DNA of 64,000 bases from Miniphocaeibacter sp964345925 (GTDB lineage Bacteria; Bacillota; Clostridia; Tissierellales; Peptoniphilaceae), in contig CAYFSP010000003.1 in NCBI GenBank assembly GCA_964345925.1, positions 46,952 to 110,951 on the forward strand, given 5' to 3'. Under the pieces are notes generated by a model. The model had not been told where the DNA came from, did no database searches, and saw nothing but the letters and a program-made list of their open reading frames with translations. Made by a program: the position numbers and the translations under genes. Of this stretch, positions 37,406 through 46,657 are shown piece by piece. Positions within the stretch are counted from its first letter, which is position 1; every line of letters begins with the position of its first letter.

Positions 37406-37434
37406 ATGATAATATCACGGTTAAAACATGTCAA
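37406..37434 (-). promoter_or_regulatory. Promoter of the guanine deaminase-XDH operon
   Basis: Consensus -35 TTGACA (37434-37429), 17-base spacer, TATCAT (37411-37406) on the minus strand. Transcription would begin near 37399, leaving about 140 bases of leader. Confidence 0.75.
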
Positions 37435-37460
37435 CTTCTTTATAAAAACAACTCGCATAA

Positions 37461-37490
37461 AAAAAGACTGAGTTTATACTCAGTCTTTTT
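37461..37490. terminator. Terminator after tsf
   Basis: Perfect 12-base inverted repeat AAAAAGACTGAG / CTCAGTCTTTTT (37461-37472 and 37479-37490) with a six-base loop and T-runs on either strand. It isolates rpsB-tsf from the purine operon. Confidence 0.92.
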
Positions 37491-37496
37491 AATCTA

Positions 37497-38168
37497 TTAG
37501 CTATTCATTTGTTTTGCAACTTCTTCTGCAAAATCTTCTTCTTTTTTCTCTAATCCTTCTCCAACTTCGTATCTTACAAATCTACGAATTTTAATGTTTT
37601 CACCGATTTTAGAGATTAAGTTATTTAATAATGTTTGAACAGTTATGCTTGGGTCTTTTATGAAAGCTTGGTCTAACAAACAAATTTCTTCATAGAATTT
37701 GTTCATTCTTCCTTCAACTTTCTTTTCTGCAATCATTTTAGATTTTTCAGGATCCATACCTTTTGCAGCATTTTCGTTCATAGCTTGATGAATTAAGAAT
37801 TCTCTTTCCTTCTCAACTTCTGAAGCAGGTACTTCACTACTTGAAACGTATTTTGGAGCTGAAGCAGCAACTTGCATAGCAATATCTTTTACAAATTGTT
37901 TAAATTCATCATTTTTAGCAACAAAATCTGTTTCAGAGTTAACTTCTACTATTGAAGCTATTCTTCCTCCATGGATATACGCTTCTACTAACCCTTCTGA
38001 AGCTAATCTTCCAGATTTCTTAGAAACTCCAGCTAAGCCTTTTTCTCTTAGTATTTCCATTGCTTTATCCATGTTTTCATTTGCTTCTTGTAATGCTTTT
38101 TTAGCATCCATCATTCCAGCACCAGTTTTATCTCTTAATTCTTTAACCATTGCAGCGGTTATAGCCAT
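37497..38168 (-). CDS. tsf: Translation elongation factor Ts
   Basis: Nucleotide exchange factor for EF-Tu. 223 aa, the short form seen in many Firmicutes. N-terminal UBA-like MVKELRDKTGAGMMDAKKAL and the TDFVAKNDEF segment are diagnostic; the C-terminus IRRFVRYEVGEGLEK is present. Downstream of rpsB with a possible partial terminator between them; pyrH, the usual next gene, is about 10.5 kb away. Confidence 0.97.
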   Translation of the reverse strand: MAITAAMVKELRDKTGAGMMDAKKALQEANENMDKAMEILREKGLAGVSKKSGRLASEGLVEAYIHGGRIASIVEVNSETDFVAKNDEFKQFVKDIAMQVAASAPKYVSSSEVPASEVEKEREFLIHQAMNENAAKGMDPEKSKMIAEKKVEGRMNKFYEEICLLDQAFIKDPSITVQTLLNNLISKIGENIKIRRFVRYEVGEGLEKKEEDFAEEVAKQMNS

Positions 38169-38201
38169 TATAATTCCCCCTTTAGTATTTTTATCAGAAT
38201 A

Positions 38202-38236
38202 AAAGGTAATAGATTAAAATCTCTTACCTTTATAGT
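38202..38236 (-). promoter_or_regulatory. rpsB-tsf intergenic hairpin (possible attenuator)
   Basis: AAAGGTAA-x-AGATT / AATCT-x-TTACCTTT, 14-base arms with one mismatch (38202-38215 and 38218-38231), followed on the minus strand by TATTCTG. It starts just after the rpsB stop and may reduce read-through into tsf or protect the rpsB end. Confidence 0.5.
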
Positions 38237-38239
38237 TTA

Positions 38240-39025
38240 TTATGAATTTATTTCTTTAGAAGCTTCTTTAATATCTTCTTCTGTAGCTGCTTCAACAACA
38301 ACTTCTTCAACTACTTCTACAGTTTCAACATCATCGTGTTGAGCACCTTGGTTAGCTTCTATTACAGCGTTTGCTATTACACCAGTTATTAATTTAACCG
38401 CCCTTATAGCATCGTCATTTCCAGGTATAGCAATATCTACATCGTCTGGATCAGTGTTTGTATCCACAACACCAACAACAGGTATGCCCAATATATGTGC
38501 TTCATGAACAGCGATTTTTTCTTTCTTAGGATCTATAACGAACAATACATCTGGTAATCCAGCCATATCTTTAATTCCACCTAAGAATTTTTCCAATCTC
38601 TCTTTTTCATGATTTAATTTAATAACTTCTTTTTTAGGTAACAATTTAAAAGTATCATTTTCTTCCATTTCTTCTAATTCTCTTAGACGAGCAATTCTAC
38701 TTTTAATAGTTTTAAAGTTTGTTAACATACCACCTAACCATCTTTGGCTAACAAATGGTTGTCCAGATCTTTTTGCTTCTGTTTCTATGGCTTCTTGAGC
38801 TTGTTTCTTTGTTCCTACGAATAAAACTTTTCCACCATCTGCTACAATATCTCTAACGTAATTGTAAGCTTCTTCGATTTGTTTTACAGTTTTTTGTAAG
38901 TCAATGATATATATACCATTTCTTTCTGTAAAAATAAATTTCTCCATTTTTGGATTCCATCTTCTAGTTTGATGACCAAAATGTACTCCTGCCTCTAATA
39001 GGCTTTTCATTGATACTACTGACAT
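38240..39025 (-). CDS. rpsB: 30S ribosomal protein S2
   Basis: 261 aa. Typical blocks: LLEAGVHFGHQTRRWNPKM, FVGTKKQAQEAI, RWLGGMLTNFKT, LPDVLFVIDPKKE, IPVVGVVDTNTDPD and AIRAVKLITG. The C-terminal tail is acidic (EEVVVEAATEEDIKEAS). Preceded by a consensus-like promoter and a structured leader; SD GGAGGG. Confidence 0.98.
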   Translation of the reverse strand: MSVVSMKSLLEAGVHFGHQTRRWNPKMEKFIFTERNGIYIIDLQKTVKQIEEAYNYVRDIVADGGKVLFVGTKKQAQEAIETEAKRSGQPFVSQRWLGGMLTNFKTIKSRIARLRELEEMEENDTFKLLPKKEVIKLNHEKERLEKFLGGIKDMAGLPDVLFVIDPKKEKIAVHEAHILGIPVVGVVDTNTDPDDVDIAIPGNDDAIRAVKLITGVIANAVIEANQGAQHDDVETVEVVEEVVVEAATEEDIKEASKEINS

Positions 39026-39053
39026 TAATAAATCCCTCCATTGTTTTAACCTC

Positions 39054-39109
39054 CATTTGCATCATCTTAATTAAAGACTTTTCAGCAACTTTTAATTAAT
39101 CAGCAAATG
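39054..39109 (-). promoter_or_regulatory. Structured 5' leader of rpsB
   Basis: An outer stem CAUUUGC / GCAAAUG (39109-39103 with 39060-39054) encloses an inner stem of about ten A-U-rich pairs (UUAAUUAAAAG with CUUUAAUUAA). The outer stem sits directly against the first GGAGG. The layout suits feedback control of ribosomal protein S2, but no known motif was recognised. Confidence 0.5.
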
Positions 39110-39125
39110 TGCGTATTCCTCAAGT

Positions 39126-39154
39126 ATAATAACATATTATTTAGCAAATATCAA
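39126..39154 (-). promoter_or_regulatory. Promoter of rpsB-tsf
   Basis: TTGATA (39154-39149), 17-base spacer, TATTAT (39131-39126) on the minus strand, directly after the topA stop at 39158. The transcript would have a leader of about 95 bases. Confidence 0.75.
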
Positions 39155-39157
39155 ATT

Positions 39158-41218
39158 TTACTTTATATAATCACATTTTTCATTGGAACATTTGATTTCA
39201 TCTACTTTTCTATTCTTTTTATGAACTAATATGGATTTACATTTAGGACAAAATTCCTTAATGGGTTTATCCCATAATGCAAAATCACATTTAGGATAAT
39301 TACTACAACCATAGAATAATTTACCTCTTTTAGATACTTTCTCTATTATTTCACTTCCACATTTAGGACAATCTATTCCAGTACCTTTTATTATAGCTTT
39401 TGTAAATTTACATTTCGGAAAACCTGAGCATCCAATGAATTCACCATTTCGCCCATGTTTTATTACAAGTTGTGAACCACATTCAGGACAGAATTCATCA
39501 ATTTTTTTATCTTCAACCTTGTATGTTTTAGTATCAGATCTTGCTTTTTCCAGGTTTACCTCTAAACTACTGTAGAAATTTGATATAGTTTTTTTCCAAT
39601 CTAAATCGTCCTCTGCGATTTTATCCAATTCATCTTCTAGATTAGCAGTAAATTTTTCATTTATAATATCGCTAAAATATTTTAACAAAAATGTATTAAC
39701 TTTTTCGCCTAATTCTGTTGTATAGAACTTTTTCTTGTCTAGTTTAACATAATTGCGTTTTAATAGACTGCTTATTATAGATGCGTAAGTACTAGGCCTA
39801 CCTATTCCATCTTCCTCTAGAGTCTTCACTAGTGATGCTTCTGTAAATCTTGCTTTAGGTTTTGTAAAATGTTGAACTTTCTCTATACTGTCTGTTTTTA
39901 ATACTTCACCTTTTTCTAAAACTGGTAATATTACACTTTTATCATCTACAGAGTATATAATTGTAAACCCTTTGAATAATTCAATATTTCCATTGCCTTT
40001 AAATATATGATTGTTATTCATTACAGTTAAACTCGTAGATTCAAATTCAGCTGATGTCATTTGACTAGCTACAACTCTGTCCCATATTAACTTATACAAT
40101 TTATACTGATCATTGCTTAAATATTCTTTTAATGAATATGGAGTTCTCTTTATTGAACTTGGTCTAACTGCCTCATGAGCATCTTGAGACCCCTTTTTGT
40201 TTTTTCCATAGGAAATACCCTTAGTTGCATATTCCTTTCCATACTCTTTAATTATATATTCTAATGCTTCAGAAATTGTTTCTGAAGATATTCTTGTAGA
40301 GTCGGTTCTCATATATGAAATTAAACCAACTGTACCTTCACTGCCAATATTGATACCTTCATATAGTTGTTGTGCTACTGACATAGTTTTAGAAGCAGAA
40401 AAACCAATTCTTCTATTTGCATCCTGCTGTAATGTACTCGTTGTATAAGGAGCATATGGACGTCTTTTTTTCTTAGTCTTTTTAATATCCGAAACTATAA
40501 ATTTGTTAATATCCAGATCATCTATAATATTCTCAGCTTCTTTTATATTGCTTAACTCTTTTTTCTCTTGTTTATTATTTACTATTTCACCATAGTAGGA
40601 TGATTCAAATTTAATTCCAGTTTTTTTATGTGTAGCCTCTATAGACCAATATTCTTTTGGAATAAAATTATTTATTTCCTCTTCTCTTTCACATACTAGT
40701 CTTAAAGCTACTGACTGAACTCTACCAGCGCTTAAACCGCTTTTTACCTTTTTCCAAAGTATTGGAGATATTTCATAACCAACCAATCTGTCTAAAACCC
40801 TTCTAGCCTGCTGAGCATTGACTAATTTCATATCTATTTGCCTTGGGTTTTTAACGGCATCCTTTACTGTGGTCTTTGTAATTTCATTGAATTCAACGCG
40901 ATTTTTGCCTTTTGAATCCAAATTTAAAAGGTTGCTTATATGCCAAGATATTGCCTCTCCCTCTCTATCCGGGTCACTTGCAAGATATATATTATCAGCT
41001 TTATTAGCCTGTTTTTTTAAATCCTTAATTATATCTCCCTTTCCCCTTACATTTATATACTGGGGTTCAAAATTATTCTCAATATCTATTCCCATTTTGC
41101 TCTTAGGTAAATCCCTTAAATGTCCAACTGAAGCAACTACTTTATAATTGCTACCTAACATTTTACCAATTGTTTTTGCTTTAGTTGGTGACTCCACTAT
41201 TACTAAATTTTTCGCCAA
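39158..41218 (-). CDS. topA: DNA topoisomerase I
   Basis: Relaxes negative supercoils. 686 aa. The TOPRIM domain starts NLVIVESPTKAKTIGKMLG and includes ASDPDREGEAISWH. Catalytic Tyr is in SYMRTDSTRIS, and GIGRPSTYASI follows. Three C-terminal zinc ribbons begin CPECGSQL, CPKCGSEI and CPKCKSIL. Downstream of dprA in a dprA-topA pair and followed at once by the rpsB promoter. Confidence 0.97.
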   Translation of the reverse strand: MAKNLVIVESPTKAKTIGKMLGSNYKVVASVGHLRDLPKSKMGIDIENNFEPQYINVRGKGDIIKDLKKQANKADNIYLASDPDREGEAISWHISNLLNLDSKGKNRVEFNEITKTTVKDAVKNPRQIDMKLVNAQQARRVLDRLVGYEISPILWKKVKSGLSAGRVQSVALRLVCEREEEINNFIPKEYWSIEATHKKTGIKFESSYYGEIVNNKQEKKELSNIKEAENIIDDLDINKFIVSDIKKTKKKRRPYAPYTTSTLQQDANRRIGFSASKTMSVAQQLYEGINIGSEGTVGLISYMRTDSTRISSETISEALEYIIKEYGKEYATKGISYGKNKKGSQDAHEAVRPSSIKRTPYSLKEYLSNDQYKLYKLIWDRVVASQMTSAEFESTSLTVMNNNHIFKGNGNIELFKGFTIIYSVDDKSVILPVLEKGEVLKTDSIEKVQHFTKPKARFTEASLVKTLEEDGIGRPSTYASIISSLLKRNYVKLDKKKFYTTELGEKVNTFLLKYFSDIINEKFTANLEDELDKIAEDDLDWKKTISNFYSSLEVNLEKARSDTKTYKVEDKKIDEFCPECGSQLVIKHGRNGEFIGCSGFPKCKFTKAIIKGTGIDCPKCGSEIIEKVSKRGKLFYGCSNYPKCDFALWDKPIKEFCPKCKSILVHKKNRKVDEIKCSNEKCDYIK

Positions 41219-41241
41219 ATGTATTTATCCTTTCTAATAAT

Positions 41242-42306
41242 TTATATTACGGAAAATTTTCCACCTTTTATTTCAATAATATAACCGTTAAGTTCCAATA
41301 TTGTCAAGACTGTGTTGATTATATCAGCTTTTAAATCTGTTACACCGACTAATTCGTCTACAGATTTTGGACCCTTTAGTATTTCTTTGAATATTGTTTC
41401 CTGCTCTTTACTATCGAAGGAAAGTTTTATTTTTTCCATGTTTTTTTCTTCATATGTAATTTCTTCCAATATATCTTCAATAGAAGTAATTATCTTTGCA
41501 CCATCTCTAATAAGTAAATTTGTACCTTTGCTATATAGACTATTAATATTTCCAGGTAATGCAAAAACTTCCTTTCCCTGTTCAGCCCCATAATTTGCAG
41601 TTATAAGAGTCCCTGATTTTTCCATGGCTTCAATTACTACAACACCTTGACCTATTCCAGAAATAATTCTATTTCTATATGGGAAATTGTATCCTAGCGG
41701 TTTAGTGCCTAAAGGATACTCTGTAATAATAGCTCCATTTTTAACTATCTCACCATATAAATTATGGTTGTTTTTGGGATAGACAACATCTAGTCCATTT
41801 CCTAAAATCGCAATGGTTCTATTGTTATTATCCAAGGATGATTCATGGGATATTTTATCAATTCCTGAAGCTAAACCTGAAATTATGGGAATACCATAAT
41901 CTGATAATTCCTTTGCTATTTTCTTACAAGCCCAAGCACCATATCCAGTGCATTTTCTTGCACCTACTATGGATATGCCAAATTTGTCATCTTTATATAA
42001 ATCTCCTTTATAATATAATACTAATGGATAATCTTCAATAAATTGTAAATTATATGGATAATTTTCCTCGCCAAAATATACTATTTTCCCTCCAATATCT
42101 TGTAAAGACTTCTTATAATTATACAAAGAAAATTCAATATTGTTTATTACTCTCTTAGAAATTCGCTTATCTAAATTATCAATTTTTTCAAGCAATAAAT
42201 AATTTTGCTTTAAGTAGGAATAACTTCCAAATTTTTCCATTATTTTCAATGAATTTTTATTTGATACGCCAACAATATTTAAAAATAAAGCTAGATCCTT
42301 ATCCAT
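41242..42306 (-). CDS. dprA: DNA processing protein DprA
   Basis: Loads RecA onto incoming single-stranded DNA in transformation. 354 aa: N-terminal helix-hairpin region, a Rossmann-like core with SIVGARKCTGYGAWACKKIA, ISGLASGIDKISHESSL (17), AILGNGLDVVYPKNN, NFPYRNRIISGIG and VVIEAMEKSGTLITANYGAEQ-like segment, and a C-terminal winged helix. With comEA elsewhere in the window it suggests competence genes are retained. Confidence 0.95.
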   Translation of the reverse strand: MDKDLALFLNIVGVSNKNSLKIMEKFGSYSYLKQNYLLLEKIDNLDKRISKRVINNIEFSLYNYKKSLQDIGGKIVYFGEENYPYNLQFIEDYPLVLYYKGDLYKDDKFGISIVGARKCTGYGAWACKKIAKELSDYGIPIISGLASGIDKISHESSLDNNNRTIAILGNGLDVVYPKNNHNLYGEIVKNGAIITEYPLGTKPLGYNFPYRNRIISGIGQGVVVIEAMEKSGTLITANYGAEQGKEVFALPGNINSLYSKGTNLLIRDGAKIITSIEDILEEITYEEKNMEKIKLSFDSKEQETIFKEILKGPKSVDELVGVTDLKADIINTVLTILELNGYIIEIKGGKFSVI

Positions 42307-42317
42307 GATTTCTCCTA

Positions 42318-43733
42318 TTATAAATTTTTTAATTCTTTAATTAATTCAAATCTATTAACTCTATTAATTCCTTTTAATTCTATATCTGTTTTATACTCTA
42401 ACCTAATATTTTTTTTATCTAATATATTTTTAATCTTTACTCTGCATCTTTGACCTTGGCACATTCCCATTCCAGGTCTAACTCTACGTTTTATTGCATC
42501 AATTGTGTTTATTGGTATATTTCTTTTGAAACATTCCATAATATTGAATTCAGTTTTTTCTTCACATAGACATACTAAATCATCATTATTTTTTTCTTTA
42601 CTAATGAAATTCCCAAATCCCTTTCTTTTTGGATTAAAGTTCTTTTTTTCTACAAGGTCAATATTCATATCTTTTAAAATATCCAATACATATTCTGCTA
42701 TTGCAGGGGAGGATGTAAGTCCAGGTGATTGAATGCCAGCAATATTTATAAGATTATTAACTTTGCTACTCTTCTCTATGATAAAATCATCTGTATTTGA
42801 TACTGTTCTTACTCCAGCAAATGTTCTTATAATTTTAGTATGATCTATTTTATTAGTTACTAGTTTTGATTTTTTATAAATCTCAATTAGTCTATCAATA
42901 TCAGTATTGAAATTTACCTCTTCCTCATCTAAGGCATCAGGACCTATTAATAAATTACCATATACAGTTTTAGTTATTAATATTCCCTTGCCTAAATTCG
43001 TTGGCATTTGAAATAACACCTTATTGATTTTACCACCTTCTGATTTATTGAATACCATATATTGACCCGATTTAAATTTCAAATTAAAACTACTATCTCC
43101 AGCTAAATTTGCAATTTTTTCCGATCCGACTCCAGCACAGTTAATAATTATCTTACTTTTTATTATTTTATTACTTGTCTTAATAGAAAATATATTATTC
43201 TCTTTTTCTATTTTTTTAACCTCTTCATTTAAAAATAATTTAGCGCCATTTGCAATAGCATTTTCAATTAAAGCAATTGTAAATTCAAAAGGAGAACATA
43301 TTCCAGCTCCTTTACAATGAAGAGCATATTTAAAATTTTCATTTATACTTGGCTCAATTCTCTTTATCTCATCTTTATCTATGATTTCTAAATCGGTTAA
43401 ACCATTTTTTATTCCATTTTCTTTTAATTTCTCTAAATCTGAAAGTTTATTAACAGAATCTGTTAATACTAAAGATCCTATTTCTTCAAATCCAAAATCC
43501 AATTCTTTATTTAATTTGTTAAATTTACTTCTACCTTTAAAACAAATTCTCCCCTTTAATAGATCATGGGATTCAGCATAACCACCATGTACTATTGCAG
43601 AATTTGCCTTAGTAGATCCCATTGCTACATCCAGTTCCTTTTCAACGATAGCTATATTTAAATCATACTTACTTAATTCTCTTGCTATATTGGCACCAAC
43701 AACTCCTGCACCAATAATCAATATATCAAACAT
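42318..43733 (-). CDS. FAD-dependent oxidoreductase with BFD-like 2Fe-2S domain (GlpA/LhgO-like)
   Basis: 471 aa. The N-terminal dinucleotide fold DILIIGAGVVGANIARELS and the DAO-type GSTKANSAIVHGGY segment point to the glycerol-3-phosphate dehydrogenase/2-hydroxyglutarate oxidase group. The C-terminal extension from about residue 385 has CLCEEKT ... RVRPGMGMCQGQRC, four cysteines of a BFD-type 2Fe-2S domain, as in anaerobic GlpA. The substrate cannot be decided from sequence. Probably co-transcribed with dprA-topA. Confidence 0.85.
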   Translation of the reverse strand: MFDILIIGAGVVGANIARELSKYDLNIAIVEKELDVAMGSTKANSAIVHGGYAESHDLLKGRICFKGRSKFNKLNKELDFGFEEIGSLVLTDSVNKLSDLEKLKENGIKNGLTDLEIIDKDEIKRIEPSINENFKYALHCKGAGICSPFEFTIALIENAIANGAKLFLNEEVKKIEKENNIFSIKTSNKIIKSKIIINCAGVGSEKIANLAGDSSFNLKFKSGQYMVFNKSEGGKINKVLFQMPTNLGKGILITKTVYGNLLIGPDALDEEEVNFNTDIDRLIEIYKKSKLVTNKIDHTKIIRTFAGVRTVSNTDDFIIEKSSKVNNLINIAGIQSPGLTSSPAIAEYVLDILKDMNIDLVEKKNFNPKRKGFGNFISKEKNNDDLVCLCEEKTEFNIMECFKRNIPINTIDAIKRRVRPGMGMCQGQRCRVKIKNILDKKNIRLEYKTDIELKGINRVNRFELIKELKNL

Positions 43734-43761
43734 AGATTCCTCCAGTAAAAATTTATGTAAT

Positions 43762-43785
43762 AAAAAAGAAGCTTTTAGCTTCTTT
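43762..43785 (-). terminator. Terminator after rluD
   Basis: AAAGAAGC-TAAAA-GCTTCTTT on the minus strand (stems 43778-43785 and 43765-43772), followed by a T-run, close to the rluD stop. Confidence 0.85.
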
Positions 43786-43797
43786 AGATATTATATT

Positions 43798-44736
43798 CTA
43801 AAATATATATTCTTCAAAAAAATTATTACTATTTAAATTCAATTTTTTCAAAGAGTTTAAAAATACATAGTTTGGTTCAATTGTAAATGTCATGGTTTTT
43901 TTACTTATAGGGTGTTGAAATTTCAAACCATAAGCATGTAATAACTGCCCTTCTAATTTGATTTTTTCGTTTTTCACACCATATGTTTTATCTCCCACAA
44001 TACTGTGATTAATAGATTTTAAATGTACCCTTATTTGATGAGTTCTACCTGTTTCTATTTTAACTTTAACAAAACTATAATTTGAATTATAGCTAATAGG
44101 ATAAATTTTTGTAATGGCATTTTTACCATTTTCAAAATTTACTGCCATTTTCTTTCTATCTTTTATATCTCTTCCTATTGGTTTATCTATTATTATATTT
44201 TCATCGATTTTCCCATTTACAATTGCTATATATATTTTTGTAACTACTCTATCCTTAAACATTTCAGACAATAATTCATGAGTGTTGTTATTCTTAGCTA
44301 CTATGAGTAAACCTGTTGTATCCTTATCAAGTCTATGGACTATTCCAGGCCTAAGTGGTGAATATATATCTGAAAGTTTTTCAAATCTATTTAATAGACC
44401 ATTTACCAATGTACCTGATGTATTGCTTTCCGTTGGATGAACTGATAAACCGCTACTCTTATTTATAATAACAAAATATTCATCTTCATATACGATATTT
44501 AAATCCATCTCTTCTGGAAGTATTTCAAGTTCTTTATCTTTAGGAATATTTATAATAATTTTATCCATCTCTTTGACTTTTACACTTGGTTTAACAATTT
44601 TGCCGTTTAATAAGATATTGTCATTTTTAAATAGGTTTTGTATATAGCTTCTAGAATATTCTGATAATTCTAAGGATATATACTTATCTATTCTAATATT
44701 ACTGTTTTCTTTAACATTTATTTCTATTGTATTCAT
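43798..44736 (-). CDS. rluD: 23S rRNA pseudouridine synthase RluD-like
   Basis: 312 aa with an N-terminal S4 domain (IRIDKYISLELSEYSRSYIQ region) and a catalytic domain with GIVHRLDKDTTGLLIVAK, whose Asp is the nucleophile, then KIETGRTHQIRVHLK. Position after lspA (here with ung between) matches Bacillus ylyB. Overlaps ung by four bases. Confidence 0.94.
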   Translation of the reverse strand: MNTIEINVKENSNIRIDKYISLELSEYSRSYIQNLFKNDNILLNGKIVKPSVKVKEMDKIIINIPKDKELEILPEEMDLNIVYEDEYFVIINKSSGLSVHPTESNTSGTLVNGLLNRFEKLSDIYSPLRPGIVHRLDKDTTGLLIVAKNNNTHELLSEMFKDRVVTKIYIAIVNGKIDENIIIDKPIGRDIKDRKKMAVNFENGKNAITKIYPISYNSNYSFVKVKIETGRTHQIRVHLKSINHSIVGDKTYGVKNEKIKLEGQLLHAYGLKFQHPISKKTMTFTIEPNYVFLNSLKKLNLNSNNFFEEYIF

Positions 44737-45407
44737 ATATTCTCTATTTGCCAGTCTATAGGCTTTAAATTATTTTTTATAAGGAATTCATTACATTTTG
44801 AAAATGGTTTGCTTCCAAAGAATCCTCTATAAGAGGATAATGGTGAAGGGTGAACAGATTTTAAAATCAAATGATTTTTATTGGTTAGTAGTTTTTCTTT
44901 GTTAATTGCATTTCTTCCCCATAGTATAAATACCATTGGATCATCTCTTCTTCCCAATATTTCAATGACCTTATCTGTAAATATTTGCCATCCTAAATTC
45001 CTATGAGAATTGGCTTCTCCTGCCCTAACGGTAAGAGAAGTATTTAATAAAAGCACACCTTGATCAACCCATTTCATCAAATACCCATTATTTGGTATTT
45101 CACATCCTAAATCGGAATTTAACTCCACAAATATATTTTGTACTGAAGGTGGCTTTCTTACACCAGGAAGTACTGAAAAACTATGACCATGTGCTTGATT
45201 AGGTCCATGATATGGGTCTTGACCTAGAATAACTACCTTTACTTCATTATAATCAATACGCTTTAATGCATCAAATATTAAATCCATCTTTGGATAGATT
45301 GTATGATTTTTATATTCATCTATTAAGTTTTTTCTAAGTTCTAAATAATATTCTTTTTGAAATTCATCTTTTAATAGATCATTCCAACTATTTCCAAAAT
45401 CAACCAT
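44733..45407 (-). CDS. ung: Uracil-DNA glycosylase
   Basis: Removes uracil from DNA. 224 aa family-1 enzyme: VVILGQDPYHGPNQAHG with catalytic Asp64, FVELNSDLG, VLLLNTSLTVRAGEANSH and HPSPLSSYRGFFGSKPF with catalytic His. Its placement between lspA and rluD is unusual; overlaps rluD by four bases and lspA by one. Confidence 0.97.
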   Translation of the reverse strand: MVDFGNSWNDLLKDEFQKEYYLELRKNLIDEYKNHTIYPKMDLIFDALKRIDYNEVKVVILGQDPYHGPNQAHGHSFSVLPGVRKPPSVQNIFVELNSDLGCEIPNNGYLMKWVDQGVLLLNTSLTVRAGEANSHRNLGWQIFTDKVIEILGRRDDPMVFILWGRNAINKEKLLTNKNHLILKSVHPSPLSSYRGFFGSKPFSKCNEFLIKNNLKPIDWQIENI

Positions 45408-45880
45408 TAAATCTCCTCAAAATCCTTTGTAAAAAACAATGAAATAATCATTAGTATACATCCAGATACTACACATATATCTGCTACATTAAAAACTGGA
45501 AAATCATATCCATTAAAAAAAGTATAAGATATAAAGTCGACTACATAACCCCTTACTATTCTATCTATTAAATTTCCTATTGCTCCACCTATAATCAATG
45601 ATAGACTCATAATAGACACAATTGAAAGTCTATTGTAATTCTTAAATAGAAACACAGAGATTGCTAAAATGATTATCAATGTTAAAAACACCAAAATCAA
45701 TTTCTTATTTTGAAACATTCCAAAAGCAGCTCCTCTATTTTCAACATAAACTAATTCAAGTTTGCCTTTTATTATAGGTATAGGGTTTTCTTTCAAACCT
45801 ATAGCTTTAATCTTTGTAATTTGATCAATAATTATTGAAATAATAATAGTTATTATTGCTATCATAATTCTCCTATTCAT
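45407..45880 (-). CDS. lspA: Lipoprotein signal peptidase LspA
   Basis: Membrane aspartic protease that cleaves prolipoproteins. 157 aa, four membrane helices. Catalytic aspartates lie in NLIDRIVRGYVVDFI and FNVADICVVSG; GAAFGM is also conserved. Overlaps ylmH by eight bases. Confidence 0.96.
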   Translation of the reverse strand: MNRRIMIAIITIIISIIIDQITKIKAIGLKENPIPIIKGKLELVYVENRGAAFGMFQNKKLILVFLTLIIILAISVFLFKNYNRLSIVSIMSLSLIIGGAIGNLIDRIVRGYVVDFISYTFFNGYDFPVFNVADICVVSGCILMIISLFFTKDFEEI

Positions 45881-46652
45881 ATTTTAAATATTTTATTTTA
45901 TATTTATTTTTCTTTGTTAATCCATTATTCTCTATATATTTAAATCTTCCAAATCCTCTAATGGATATTATGTCACCTTCACAAATATCCAAATGCATTT
46001 TATTTACGACTTCATGATTGACTTTTACTCGACCATTTTTTATTAATAAACTTGCCTTATTTCTAGAATAATTTGTGATTTCCGATACTATTACATCATA
46101 TCTAAGTGACGATACAATTGCGAAGAAATATTTTTCATTTTTTGATATATTGTTAAAATCCACTTTGTCTACTAAATTAAAATTAACATTATATTTAGAT
46201 ATTGTTAGTAAATTCTGAAGAATATAGTTTGTTAATGTATTTCGTATGACTATAACTATTTCATCATCTATAAATAATATATCACCAACTTTGGAACGGT
46301 TTATTCCAAGTCCTAGAATAGAACCTAATACATCTCTGTGTGAGATTTCTTCACTAGGGTTTTTACAACTTATATAATCAATATAATCTTTTCCAGACGC
46401 ATTTTCCCTACCTTTTAACAGAATACAATTTCTCTCTGCAAATTCCTCACTTGGTATTACTTCATATTCCATATTAGAAAAGGAATTCACACTATCAATA
46501 CAGTACTTTATTTCATTTGGTAAAAAAAAATCTGAACAATATGAAACACCTTTTTTTTCTACGGCAAACAGACTATCAATAAACTTTTTGATAGTCTGTT
46601 TTGTTTCTATATCGGTTATATGATTTAATAACTTCGAATAATCATTTTTCAT
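45873..46652 (-). CDS. ylmH: YlmH-like S4-domain RNA-binding protein
   Basis: 259 aa. The C-terminal S4 domain (NKASLLIKNGRVKVNHEVV and CEGDIISIRGFGR) binds RNA; YlmH acts in ribosome quality control and lies beside cell-division genes. N-terminal part is the family-specific region. DivIVA, often next in this cluster, is absent here. Confidence 0.92.
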   Translation of the reverse strand: MKNDYSKLLNHITDIETKQTIKKFIDSLFAVEKKGVSYCSDFFLPNEIKYCIDSVNSFSNMEYEVIPSEEFAERNCILLKGRENASGKDYIDYISCKNPSEEISHRDVLGSILGLGINRSKVGDILFIDDEIVIVIRNTLTNYILQNLLTISKYNVNFNLVDKVDFNNISKNEKYFFAIVSSLRYDVIVSEITNYSRNKASLLIKNGRVKVNHEVVNKMHLDICEGDIISIRGFGRFKYIENNGLTKKNKYKIKYLKYE

Positions 46653-46657
46653 TTTTA

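Noticed and set aside
37274..37411. Classical purine riboswitch
   Set aside because: No conserved junction or loop sequences of the guanine/adenine aptamer were found, only generic hairpins.
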